Source of the DNA: Ischnura elegans
Lineage: Eukaryota > Arthropoda > Insecta > Odonata > Coenagrionidae
Direction: 5' to 3'
Assembly (NCBI RefSeq): GCF_921293095.1
Contig: NC_060257.1
Coordinates: 92,989,449-93,053,448, forward strand
Length of the DNA: 64,000 nt
The translations under genes and the position numbers were made by a program. The stretch's first letter is position 1, and each line of letters starts with the position of its first letter. The notes under the pieces are model-generated. The model was not told the origin of the DNA. It searched no databases and saw nothing but the letters and a program-made list of their open reading frames with translations. This document shows positions 28,861-38,694 of this stretch, one piece after another.

Positions 28861-29213
28861 GTTTAAGAGTCGTCTCACCGAATGTGAAAGTACTAATACT
28901 TTAACCGCACATTATAAACATTGCTCCACTCGTGCATTGGGCGCGGCCATGTTTTGAATGAAGTCAAATGAACAACAGCTGTTATAATCAATTAATTTTA
29001 GCAAATAGATAAGTAGTCACACTTCAATAATGATAAAATAAGCATTAATGATGCAATTAATTCCAATTATATATCTTATATTTACTATACAAAGGTCAAC
29101 GACCTCAAAGTAGCTCACCGAGATCCGGCCATGTTTGGTGTATTTCAGCAACGGGGCCGATATTAGGGAATTTATATAACTTATCAGTTATTTCGGCTTC
29201 AGGGGCATAGACT
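28861..29213. promoter_or_regulatory. Probable promoter region of brainiac, possibly bidirectional
   Basis: Lies between the brainiac leader (minus) and an ATG-plus-donor segment on the plus strand (29,214). It includes a locally GC-rich GGGCGCGGCCATGTTTTG at about 28,940-28,957 and a similar CCGGCCATGTTTGG at about 29,126. Repeated GGCCATGTTT motifs near both starts suggest shared control. No TATA box was recognised. Confidence 0.35.
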
Positions 29214-29250
29214 ATGGATATTAAAAGCGTGGTGGATGGTCGGGAAAGAG
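29214..29250 (+). CDS. Possible first coding exon of an unidentified divergent gene
   Basis: ATG followed by 12 codons (MDIKSVVDGRER), then a strong donor G|GTAAGC. It sits about 370 bp from the brainiac leader on the opposite strand, as expected for a bidirectional promoter. No following exon was recognised; the next 7 kb is repeat-rich, so a large intron would be needed. Product unknown. It could also be chance. Confidence 0.3.
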
Positions 29251-30213
29251 GTAAGCACAAATTTACATACTTTTTATACACGTGCTTTCTCTGGTAGCAA
29301 TCCAAGTAAATTTTCACATCTTGGTTCACTGACCGCCGTATTATTATTAGAGATATTTGGGGGTTTTGAAATTTATCGTCACTTGTATCTGGTCGTAAGT
29401 AGCTCTAAACGTTGTATCAATGCATGCGGAGTATTCTCCATCGGAAACTTCGTAGTGGTGTTCTCTTGTTGATAATCATAGTACGTCTGTCATGTAAATC
29501 ATTGCTTGTTTTTGTTCCTCCGTCTTGCTACTTAATCTTTGTGCTTATCTATTATGTTATTTATCATCAATTATATTTTTTGTGTATACTCGAGTTATTT
29601 TTTGTTCGTAAGTCGAATAATAGGCGAACATTGGTTTGATCCTATTACCTTTAATGAAGGTAAAATAATATTCATTTTGCGAAAAATTGTATATTACCAA
29701 CGTCTATAGATATACCTACCTCTGTGGGTTGGAAAGGTCTTATCGATAGCTTCTATGGAGTTTCGTTTCGTTGGTAATACGCAATATTTTATCATTATAA
29801 CTCCAAGGAAGGAATCACCCTAGTGTCCAGTAATTTAAAATACTGTTTTTCGCTTGATATTGTACGCCTTCCCAGTTTCTGCTTACGTTTTCCCAGGATC
29901 GCATTCTATTGGTTATTTGTTATGATTTGGATAAATAAATTTCTTCTTCGGAAGTACTAGTAATTCACTTTTTACTTCTTAAAGCGACGTTACACATGAA
30001 ATACAAACTTCAGTACATAGGTGGATACTAGGCTAACAAGCTACAATGCGTACCCAGTTACTAAAATAAATTATGAAATATGATCACTTATTTTGAATTA
30101 TAAATGATTCTCCAGTACTCTCTACTCAATTATGATTTTAATACATGTTTAATGAGAAAGCATAACATATTCATAACTTTTTCAGCTTTTAATGTCATCA
30201 CATAATGTCATGT
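29251..30213. other. Unassigned; short repeat at 30,057-30,115
   Basis: AT-rich. The segment 30,057-30,115 (CTAAAATAAATTATGAAATA and following CTTATTTTGAATT) resembles 36,502-36,560 in the same orientation. These two positions flank the broken copia element, so they might be remnants of its LTRs, but the match is only about 60 bp. Confidence 0.35.
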
Positions 30214-30455
30214 TACACCAATATCATGTACATAAACAAATACCATCAGTTCACCACTAAAATCAATGTACACACATCTGTCTTTCATAATTTTAGGAAG
30301 ACCTAACGCAACAATTTTTTTCATCTTGTGCCATTCCATAGCACTCTGCTTTAATCCATAAAGAGTTTTAGTCAGTTTCCACATTTTGTCTTCCCATTAT
30401 GATTTAAAAAACTCTGGCCGTTCTATGTACACAGTTTCTTCCAAAGGAGGATTTA

Positions 30456-31186
30456 GGGTCATTCCATGTCAAATCAACCAATATTTTGACCAAAGGACAC
30501 CCACCGACTCGGATTTTCATGAAACTTGCCAAGGTCATACATTCTGGTATAATTAGAATTTGTGTGCAATTTTAGCCCCCAATTTTCAATTGTTGATGAA
30601 ATATGAGCAATTGAAATTTGGGCGTGACCCATAAAGTGCCGCAACGTGCAACACACGGTGATTTTTATTTTCATCCATAACTCCATTCCTGTGAAATGAA
30701 AAGGCAAGATTTTTTTTTCCAAAGATAAGTGATTCATATTGATCCCACGATTATCATTAAATATTCACTGCATGAAGTAATTCAGCTGCAAAAAAATAAA
30801 GTTTACAAAAAAATCCTGCTTGTACCATTTTCCATTGTCAGCATCCACAGGGAAAGGCCATGCGAATACAGACTCATGGTTCGGTTTAAAGTAATCATTA
30901 ATGTATGAGCAAAGATCCTGATGAAAAAAAATCGTGAGTCCGGCGTTCCTTTGAGTAAAATTAAATACTCATTCATGGTCACGGGAAAAAAAGGCTCTTT
31001 TTCAAGGCACATAGATATTACTCGATTTAGAGGAGATATAACCTTATACTCATGATAAAACAATATTGGAGCATGCATTACCTCACTATAGCGTATGCTA
31101 CTGTCTCTTAGAGTAGGAAACACATAAGCAATCATGTGAATGTACTCTCCAACGTACTGCTAATTTCGTGCTTTCAGGACTATTCC
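30456..31186. repeat. Left terminal inverted repeat of the long-TIR element
   Basis: 731 bp, matching the reverse complement of 34,206-34,928 nearly throughout. It includes an 87-codon minus frame with a plus-strand partner in the other arm, which is only the palindromic image. Similarity ends abruptly after ACTATTC. Confidence 0.9.
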
Positions 31187-31519
31187 TACTAGGCTATCTC
31201 TTCCATGGGTAATGGGCAACTGAATAGTATGGGTATAAAATGTAAAGGCAGAAGAGAGCCATCAGAATGTTTTCTTCAATTACAGTCTAAATGAAGTTAA
31301 TTAATTTCTCAGTCATATGGTGCTGCCTTAGTGATATCCTGGTTGAATTTCAGACTAAGTATCTCATGTTTGTGTGGCTGATAGCCAGGCTTACATTTTA
31401 ACATCTCATTCGTATTGAGGTCTGTCTGGCCATGTCAGAGATACCATTGTGCTGTGATGGCAAATAACTCAGTTCTGAATTTCACAAAAAGAGCTACACA
31501 AACACAGCCCAAACTTTTT

Positions 31520-33700
31520 ATTTCAAAGAACTACCAGAAGTGGACAGAGATTTAATTGCCCTGCAGTGCAATATTCCTATTTCATCATTGTTAACTCTGT
31601 GCTCTCATCATCTTCATTGCTACTTAAAGAAATACGAGTGTTATCAGCTTAATTGCAGTACCCCTTTGCCATTCATAAAGGTCCTGTTAGGAAATTTCTT
31701 AGGACCATACCTCTAAAAAAGTGTAGGTCTGTGAGAGCAGCGGGCATCCTGGTGAAGCCTGGAGGAAAATTTTGCTGTAGGTGTGACAAGATTTCCAAAA
31801 TTTGTAATAGCGAGGTTGTTTCCAATGGCATTGATGAAAGCAATCAAGAACTTACATCAGTTCAGTCTTTGGTGGAAAGCGATAGAAAATAAGAAGAAGC
31901 AAACTGTAGCTCGGAGGCTTTAGACTACTCTCCTTTGAAATAATTTTTTTGTCTTCTCACAGTAGACACTCATATGGATAAGGAAAGATAACACAAGCTA
32001 AGCATCACCTTGTATCTAAAGTGTCTGGTGCATTAAAATTTGTGAATCCATCCCTGGAAAATCTAAGTGGTGATGAAGATGAGAGTGACAGTCAACTCAT
32101 AAAGCATAGGGCAGCTAACTTGGATGACTTGCTGACTAAAATTAAGAATAAATTGCCAACAGATAGCTGGCAGGGTAAACTTCAAATGTTGACCCTGGCC
32201 CCTTTATCTTGGTCTAGGAAAAGGATTATGAGTGAATTTTATGTTTCAGACTACACTGTGAGACAGGCAAAAAAGTTCCTTCATGAGAAGGGAATATCTG
32301 CTATGCCATCACCATGTGCTGGGAAACCACTTCCAAACTCCACAGTAGAGCTGGTGAAAAATTTTTATGAGTTTGACAAAAATTCTAGGCAGATTCCGGG
32401 AGCCAAAGATAAATTTAGTGTGGGTAAGAATGAGTATATGCAGAAGAGGTTATTTTATGTAACCTCAAGGAACTTTATGTGTTATTCGAAGAGCAATATC
32501 CACAAGAAAAAACTGGGTTCTCCAAATTTTGTTCACTTCAGCCAAAATGTTGTGTGATGGCTGGTGCTTCTGGGACTCATTCAGTTTGTGTTTGTGTCAT
32601 ACATCAAAATGTGAAATTTCTAATTAGTGCCTTGCAATTGAAGGAAACATATAATGAGTTGATGGATATCATTATTCCTAAATTTTGTGAATACGACCCC
32701 CTTCTGATACAGTGAAACATAGGCAGTGGGTTTCCACTGATAGAACAGAACTTCAGTTGTTTACATCATCCATTAATGAACTCTTGGACATTCTATGCCT
32801 CAAAATGAATAAACTGATGCCACATTATTACGTCACTAAAGAACAACCCTAAAAAATTTTTCAAAATAAGCAAAGAAACCCTCAGTCATGAAAAGGCTGT
32901 TATCATAATGGATTTTAGTGAAAAGTTTTCATTTTTAATTCAGGATGAAGTTCAAAGTTATCACTGGACCAATCTATCATGCACCATACACCCTTGCTTG
33001 ATTTACCTGAAGAAAGATAGTACTCTCACCACCTCATCTCATTGCTTCATATCTGATGACCTTAGCCATGATGTGGCCTTTGTTATGGAAGTGCAACGCC
33101 ACCTGATTAAATTTTTAAAGAGAAATTACCTTTGACCCAAGAGGTTCAGTGCTTCACAGATGGATGTGCGGGGCAATATAAAAACGGCAAGTCTTTTATA
33201 AATTTTTGCCATCATTATAATGACTATGGAATGAATGCAACCCAGTCTTTTTTTTCCACAAGCCATGGAAAGTCCTCTTGTGATGGTATAGGTGGTACCA
33301 TTGAACGAATGGCGCAGCAAATAACAAACAGCTGCAGGATGTGTGAATTTTGTAGAGATAAAATGAAAAACATCAACATCAACATAACATTTAGTCCAGT
33401 GATGTGGCTTGGTCACCTAGTAAACTTCTTGAAAGATCCACCAAGGCAAAAACAATTCCAGGCACAAGAAACTTCCATCATTTTGTGCCTTTATCGAATA
33501 GAAAAGTCACTGCAAAGTTCACTGGGTTGGATGACGAGTACAGCATTATATTTGATTTTTGTTCGGAAACAGTGGATTTCCCAAATAATTTGGCTGTTGG
33601 TTCATGTGCAGCTTGTATTTACAGCAAGCAGTATGGTACATTGGACCAGTGGAAGCTCTCAATCATGAAGGAGGTGATATTTCAGTTAAATTCATGACAC
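31520..33700 (+). pseudogene. Decayed transposase-like gene of the long-TIR element
   Basis: Several plus-strand frames belong together. At 31,535-31,800 a Cys/His-rich region (TLCSHHLHCYLKKYECYQLN, then VKPGGKFCCRCDKI in another frame) looks like a zinc-binding N-terminus. At 32,021-32,557 a 178-codon frame contains QGKLQMLTLAPLSWSRKRIM and SDYTVRQAKKFLHEKGI. At 33,132-33,400 there is a frame with FTDGCAGQYKNGKSFINFCH then SHGKSSCDGIGGTIERMAQQ, whose D-G and D-G-GG residues suggest an RNase H-fold (DDE-type) catalytic core. Proteins with this pattern are, from memory, common but uncharacterised in invertebrate genomes. Frameshifts and stops mean this copy is inactive. Confidence 0.65.
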
Positions 33701-34205
33701 TTAATGGGCCCTCACCTTCATTCTCTTGGCCTTAGAGATATGATGTTTGCTATGTGCCGCTAGGACACACATTGTGTGTGCTTAATTCTCCTGCAACCAC
33801 GAGCTATGGGAGGTCATACTACTTCTTGAGGAAGTGGCCAACATTCAAAAAAAATATTTAGACTTTGTGAAAAACACATCTTAGAATCTGGTCAGCCAGT
33901 TAAAAAGAGGAGGCTCACTTTCAAACCAAACAGTAGGGTTGTTAATTTAATTTTACTATTTTTACCTAAATTTCCAATGATATAGAATGACCACATGAAA
34001 CATTGATAGGGTGAAGTACCTGAGAAATTTCTCAATTCAAATGATTTGATGACGGTTCCGTTTGACATTTGATTATGTACATTCCTGTGATGTCAATACA
34101 TCTGGATATGAAATGAATCTGGTCTTTGGACACAGATTAAAATGAATGTAGGATGTAATAGTGTACCATGGATCATGCAGTTTTTTAAAATTAAAACTCC
34201 CTCTG

Positions 34206-34928
34206 CTCGAATAGTTCAGATAGCACGAAATTAGCAGTACGAGGGGGAGTACATTCACATGATTGCTTATGTGTTTCCTACTGTAAGAGCCAGTAGCATA
34301 CGCTATAGTGAGGTAATGCATGCTCCCATATTGTTTAATCCTGAGTATAAGGTTATATCTCCTCTAAATCGAGTAATATCTATGTGCATTGAAAAAGAGC
34401 CTTTTTTCCCGTGACCATGAATGAGTATTTTATTTTACTAAAAGGAACGCCGGACTCACGATTTTTTTTCATCAGGACCTTTGCTCATACATTAATGATT
34501 ACTTTAAACCGAACCATGAGTCTGTATTCGCATGGCCTTTCCCTGTGGATGCTGACAATGAAAAATGGTACAAGCAGGATTTTTTTGTAAACTTTATTTT
34601 TTTGCAGCTAAATTACTTCATGCAGTGAATATTTAATGATAATCGTGGGATCATTATGAATCACTTATATTTAGAAAAAAAAATCTTGCCTTTTCATCTC
34701 ACAGGAATGGAGTTATGGATGAAAATAAAAATCACCGTGTGTTGCACGTTGCGGCACTTTAGGGGTCACGCCCAAATTTCAATTGCTCATATTTCATCAA
34801 CAATTGAAAATTTGGGGCTAAAATTGCACACAATTTTTAATTATACCAGAATGTATGACCTTGGCAAGTTTCATGAAAATCCGAGTCGGTGGGTGTCATG
34901 GCCTGGTTGATTTGAAATGGAATGACCC
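34206..34928. repeat. Right terminal inverted repeat of the long-TIR element
   Basis: 723 bp, the inverted partner of 30,456-31,186. The two arms differ by scattered substitutions and small indels, giving an approximate age for the copy. Confidence 0.9.
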
Positions 34929-34983
34929 TTTATGTAACCAGTATGAACATCTAAGTGGTAAATTTCCCATCCTTTTAACACTG

Positions 34984-35463
34984 CTACTGCACAGTGGCAT
35001 GACTAGGAATATGCTTTGGGGGGAGGGGGAATAGGATGGCCTGAAGTGGTCCCGGTCTCCCCCCCAGGAGTTAACCACATTTTTTCATGGAGACAAAATT
35101 GTTAAGTCGCTGCATTGTTAAGACTCAAAATATAAATAGCAACCATCGTATTGCGAAGCCCAGCACCTGCTGTTCTCAGAAGGTGAGCACAATTTTGAAA
35201 AAAATTTAACGCTTTCCTGGCGAATGATGTGGGAACCAGGAAAGGGGGGGAGACCGGGAAAATTTTTGAAAAATGACATGCCTGAAATACATTTTACATC
35301 ATTTTGACACTTAAAATTTAACTTAAAGCAGATGGAATTATTATCAGTCAAAACTAGACAATATCTTAAAATATTTTTTTTTTGTTTCTCTGAGGCTTTG
35401 GGGGGGCGGGGGGGATATATCCCCCTCATCCCTTCCCCCCATAGTTATGCCACTGTTACTGCA
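34984..35463. mobile_element. hAT-type MITE (CAGTGGCAT family) inserted in the copia element
   Basis: The element 34,992-35,455 (464 bp) begins CAGTGGCATGACTAGGAATA and ends TAGTTATGCCACTG. The flanks CTACTGCA and TTACTGCA match at 7 of 8 bases, a hAT-size duplication. Copia coding sequence resumes on both sides. The interior piece 35,063-35,230 is an inverted copy of 37,795-37,970, and the ends match the element at 17,676. Confidence 0.85.
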
Positions 35464-35680
35464 CATAAAAATTGTACTGTTTTCTTTTTGACTACAGGAA
35501 AAAAAGTTTTGTCAAAATGAACTCCTGTTACTTGAGCAAAGCCACTAGCAACAATTCTAACTTTGCAGCATTCAATTTTTCCACATTGATCCTGTTTAAT
35601 TTTTAATACTCATTTCTTACCTAACACAGTTTCATTCTTTGGCCTGTCAACTACAGTAAATACCTTCTTACATAGATTTC

Positions 35681-36284
35681 CGCGGCGTTGTCTTGATGAT
35701 GTCTCCATGTTTCTGGGTTTCACCACGTTTATTTTCTTTGCGACGACAGTTTCTCCGGTATTGCAACCGGCGTCTTGAGGTCGATGTCAGGATTCAATTT
35801 TTGTTGACTTATATAGTGCATTCTTGGCGCCAATTTTCCACGCTGGAGGCTGATTGGTCCACCTTTTTTCTCGTATGACCCTCTTCCACGAGTTGTGGAG
35901 AGGGTAGCCGTCTTCTCTCTTCATGTTTTCAGGTGTCTTGAATATTTCAATAGCCTCCTTTATTAGCCTGGGATAATATCTATTTTCTTTTGCAACAACT
36001 GTTGCTTCATCAAACAGTATCTGGTGTCCGGGTTCCCTCCAAGGGTGCTCCGCAATGGTGGAGAGCTGAAATTGCTTATTTCTCGTGGCTCTTCTGTGTT
36101 TCTGGATGCAAACTTTCATTGATCTACACATCTCTCCTATGTAGTCTTTGCCACATGAACATGGCACCTTATAGATACTGTCATAATCATGAACAGTTAA
36201 CTCCCTACCTTTCCGAAACAACGACGAAGGAATTTGGAAATTAATTGACCTTGACGGACACAAGTTTTTAACTCAATACTTACA
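35681..36284 (-). pseudogene. Penelope-like element 3' part: GIY-YIG endonuclease and tail
   Basis: A 158-codon minus frame (36,263-35,787) carries IYKVPCSCGKDYIGEMCRSM, the GIY-YIG start (usual YIGxT is here YIGEM). It continues with KHRRATRN and WREPGHQILFDEATVVAKEN, the H-x-GHxxxF-x-A/EN blocks of Penelope endonucleases, and a C-terminal tail. The downstream sequence to 35,681 is a typical Penelope 3' tail. The reverse transcriptase is missing. It was inserted into the copia element between its integrase and reverse transcriptase. Confidence 0.85.
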
Positions 36285-36501
36285 TATAATTCATAGCTTC
36301 AGCCCATAATGTAAACCAGGCAAACGAGGTTGAACGAACCTGCACCCCACACCATTTGCTTATGTCAAATTTACCCTGAGCTCTACAACACTATTTTGCT
36401 GGGGTGAATATTTTACCATTCTTCTTTTAGCAATACCATTCCCTCTCAAGCAATCATGGAATCCTTAGCTCACATACTCTCCTGTACTACTCTCACGCAC
36501 T

Positions 36502-36560
36502 AAAATAAATGATGAAAGATAATGACTTATTTTGAATTTTAGTTGTTTCTCCAACACATG
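36502..36560. repeat. Short repeat matching 30,057-30,115
   Basis: ACTAAAATAAATGATGAAAG and following CTTATTTTGAATTTTAG resemble 30,057-30,115. A possible LTR remnant of the copia element because the two copies flank it in direct orientation. Confidence 0.35.
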
Positions 36561-36842
36561 GTGTTATCATTTTATAATATAATTTGCATTATTAAAGAGC
36601 TCATAACAAAGCTGCACAATATCTCACACAGCACAGGGACATCTTTAGGACGTCCAGTGACTGTCCGCTAAGTGGTCTACAGACATCCATAGGTCGTCCG
36701 CATTTATGCCAGAGGATGTCCGCATATCAGTAAAAACGACTGCCTACGGACGTATAGGTTAGGACTGAATTTTGTTCGTTACCAATAAATACTAGGTCCG
36801 GACAAGAATTAGAATAAATAAGGCATCAATTTCATGTACGAT

Positions 36843-36848
36843 ATTTAT
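36843..36848 (-). terminator. Candidate polyadenylation signal
   Basis: AATAAA on the minus strand, about 45 nt downstream of the TAA of the possible terminal exon at 36,891-37,003. Confidence 0.35.
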
Positions 36849-36890
36849 TAGCCTTCTTTAGTACAAGAAGCTAACAGAAGAAATTACGTA

Positions 36891-37003
36891 TTACTTATTT
36901 TTCTTCTTCCGCTGCAAGTGCTCCTCGGCGTGCCTAATCCAATTTCTCTCGGTCACCTCCTCTGCATCTTTTCCAGGGGCTGTCTTGCTCTCTTGCACAG
37001 CTG
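36891..37003 (-). CDS. Possible terminal exon of a gene inside the 36.6-kb element
   Basis: On the minus strand, acceptor CGTCATTTCAG leads to a frame encoding AAVQESKTAPGKDAEEVTER then NWIRHAEEHLQRKKKNK and a TAA stop. An AATAAA lies about 45 nt after the stop. The Lys-rich basic tail could be a nuclear localisation signal. No upstream exon was recognised; a transposon-encoded protein is the likely source. Confidence 0.35.
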
Positions 37004-37794
37004 CTGAAATGACGAATAATAATGTAATGATTGAATTGTAGCAGGGTATCATCTCTTGTAGATAAAGAACGGATGACATAAGACAAGGAAGCTTTAGCCT
37101 CATTACTTTTAGGCTTAACATACTTATAGTAGGCCCCGAACAATTTTGAAACTTTTCTTTAAGAAAAATGTGTTACCTCATTGATCTTGTTATAAAGTAA
37201 ACGTTTGGAAACCATGGATGAAAAGATACTTTTTCCATGAAGAGGCTGGACAACTATGATAAAAAGCCAATAGGAATGTACCTACTTACGGATAACAATC
37301 CGCGCCAATCTAAGGCCCGTGAAGGATCGCTTGCTGCCATCACCAGCTTAGCTAAATTCTGTGGCGGTATCATCTCTGATCACCCTTCTCGTAATTCACC
37401 AGGTGGCATCTGAGGCAGTGTTTCCTCCTATTATCCTCAAGTAGACCTCCTGTTTAACATGATTGGTAGCTTAGAACATTGTGTATATAGCCAACATAAC
37501 ATTTGATACATTGAAATATGAATTTAAAATATTTTAAAATTACATTTCCTTATCAGCAAAGGTTCATTTTTTAAGTGCTCCTCCAAGGTCCATAACTCAG
37601 CCTCTGTGGATATATTTAAGAATACTCAATGAGTTAAAATTCTATTGTGGATTAGTATTCTCTTGGGATTCCCACATAGTTAGAAACTCCATTTCTGCCG
37701 ACGTTAAAAAGCTCCAACTAAGGGCACGGAACGTCACGATGCCGACGTGTCGGTGGAAATGGAACTCATAATTCGGCAGGAAACCCAGGAGAAG

Positions 37795-37970
37795 TTAACC
37801 CACATCATTCGCCAGGAAAGCGTTAAATTTTTTTCAAAATTGTGCTCACCTTCTGAGAACAGCAGGTGCTGGGCTTCGCAATACGATGGTTGCTATTTAT
37901 ATTTTGAGTCTTAACAATGCAGCGACTTAACAATTTTGTCTCCATGAAAAAATGTGGTTAACTCGCTGAC
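37795..37970 (-). repeat. Inverted copy of 35,063-35,230
   Basis: Shares GTTAACCxxxTxATTCGCCAGGAAAGCG-type sequence, AGCAGGTGCTGGGCTTCGCA, and TTGTCTCCATGAAAAAATGT with the reverse complement of the MITE interior at 35,063-35,230. The copies are about 2.6 kb apart in opposite orientation. Confidence 0.85.
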
Positions 37971-38091
37971 ACTTTTGTGCAATGACTTTTTACGACTTTC
38001 AGCGTGAATTTTCAGGATGTCCAGAATATTTGTATTAAATATCTCTCTTTAAGGCATTATACTTTGTTTGATGATCATATAACAAGCACGA

Positions 38092-38215
38092 TGTAAATTC
38101 CATACGTAAGAAAGGGTATATTAGCAATTGTATTTGGATTTGTGTAATATTTCAAATCCTGCCGAGTGAACGGTGGTGAATTATTCATGAATTGCCATGA
38201 GAAAAAATTCATGCA
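38092..38215 (-). mobile_element. SINE fragment, inverted relative to 38,300
   Basis: On the minus strand it contains GAATTTTTTCTCATGGCAAT followed by TCATGAAT, identical to the sequence downstream of the tRNA-like head at 38,300. It is therefore the body of the same SINE family without the head. Confidence 0.55.
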
Positions 38216-38299
38216 GGACTTCGAAGATGGACTTGGTGGACCGCGAGGGCCCAACATCTAGTACCATGAGCCTCGGTACAATGCCATGGGGATTAAGGA

Positions 38300-38420
38300 A
38301 CCTGGATAGCATAGTGGTGTGGGCATTGGCCCAGAAAGCCAAAGGTCTGTGGTTCGATTCCCGGTCGAGGGGAATTTTTTCTCATGGCAATTCATGAATG
38401 TATTTGGATTTCTCAATTTT
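38300..38420 (+). mobile_element. tRNA-derived SINE
   Basis: Has an A-box-like TAGCATAGTGGTGTGGGC (38,307-38,324) and a canonical B box GGTTCGATTCC (38,351-38,361), spaced as in a tRNA gene. It is followed by TTTTTTCTCATGGCAATTCA, shared with the inverted fragment at 38,092. It is not a functional tRNA: no clean acceptor stem is seen. Confidence 0.65.
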
Positions 38421-38694
38421 CATTCTTTTGCGCCTAAGTGTGTGACCTTAAGAAAATTTTTCAAAGGAACTGTCTGCATTAGTTTTGGTCCTGTAGGACT
38501 TCACAAGTGTGGTCAAAACTTTCGTACAGACTGGACACTGATTGGATGTCCGCTGGACGTCTGAGATCGGACAGTGTGCGGGCAGATGGAAAGGACGGCA
38601 GTCGGTCATCCTCTGTCTGTCCTGAAAATATGCAGACAGTGGGTGGATGCACCGGATGCGCAGCGGGCGTCCTTTGGCAACAATGTGCTGTGTG

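Larger units (their letters stand above)
30452..34932 (+). mobile_element. Long-TIR DNA transposon (about 725-bp inverted repeats), TTTA target duplication
   Basis: The element 30,456-34,928 (4,473 bp) starts GGGTCATTCCATGTCAAATC. The right end, reverse complemented, starts GGGTCATTCCATTTCAAATC. The flanking TTTA (30,452-30,455 and 34,929-34,932) is a duplication: the copia sequence on both sides is continuous if one copy is ignored. The inverted repeats run 30,456-31,186 and 34,206-34,928 and are very similar, with few differences seen. Between them lies a decayed plus-strand gene (31,520-33,700). A 4-bp target and a long-TIR architecture fit Sola-like elements, but I cannot confirm the superfamily from motifs. 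Confidence 0.88.
30214..36470 (-). pseudogene. Dead Ty1/copia element split by three insertions
   Basis: Minus-strand pieces of a copia polyprotein appear in the right order, separated by other elements. Integrase tail (about 36,285-36,470): YSPQQNSVVE and AEAMNY. Reverse transcriptase start (35,464-35,680): FTVVDRPKNE, GFAQVTGVHFDKTF. Short middle piece (34,933-34,991): LKGWEIYHLDVHTGY. Continuation (30,214-30,451): EETVYIERPEFF, KTLYGLKQSAMEW and VYVHDI, the last being the site of the YVDD catalytic box. The breaks are the Penelope fragment (about 35,681-36,284), a hAT MITE (34,992-35,455) and the long-TIR element (30,456-34,928). Stops and frameshifts occur inside the pieces as well. Gag, protease and RNase H were not recognised. 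Confidence 0.85.
36625..38694. mobile_element. Putative 2.07-kb DNA element with GGACGTCC-like subterminal motifs
   Basis: The outer ends are CACACAGCACAGGGACATCT and, reverse complemented, CACACAGCACATTGTTGCCA. Both subterminal regions (36,637-36,760 and 38,525-38,680) carry clustered GGACGTCC, GGATGTCC and GTCCGC motifs. No target duplication could be fixed. It contains a likely terminal coding exon on the minus strand, an inverted copy of part of the 34,992 MITE, and two tRNA-type SINE pieces. The superfamily is unknown. Confidence 0.5.

Noticed and set aside
30474-30737. 87-codon frame repeated at 34,656-34,910
   Set aside because: The repetition is due to the terminal inverted repeats of the long-TIR element, not to a duplicated gene.
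38300-38375. tRNA gene
   Set aside because: A and B boxes are present but the sequence cannot be folded into a convincing tRNA with paired acceptor stem, and a body sequence shared with another copy follows; it is a SINE.
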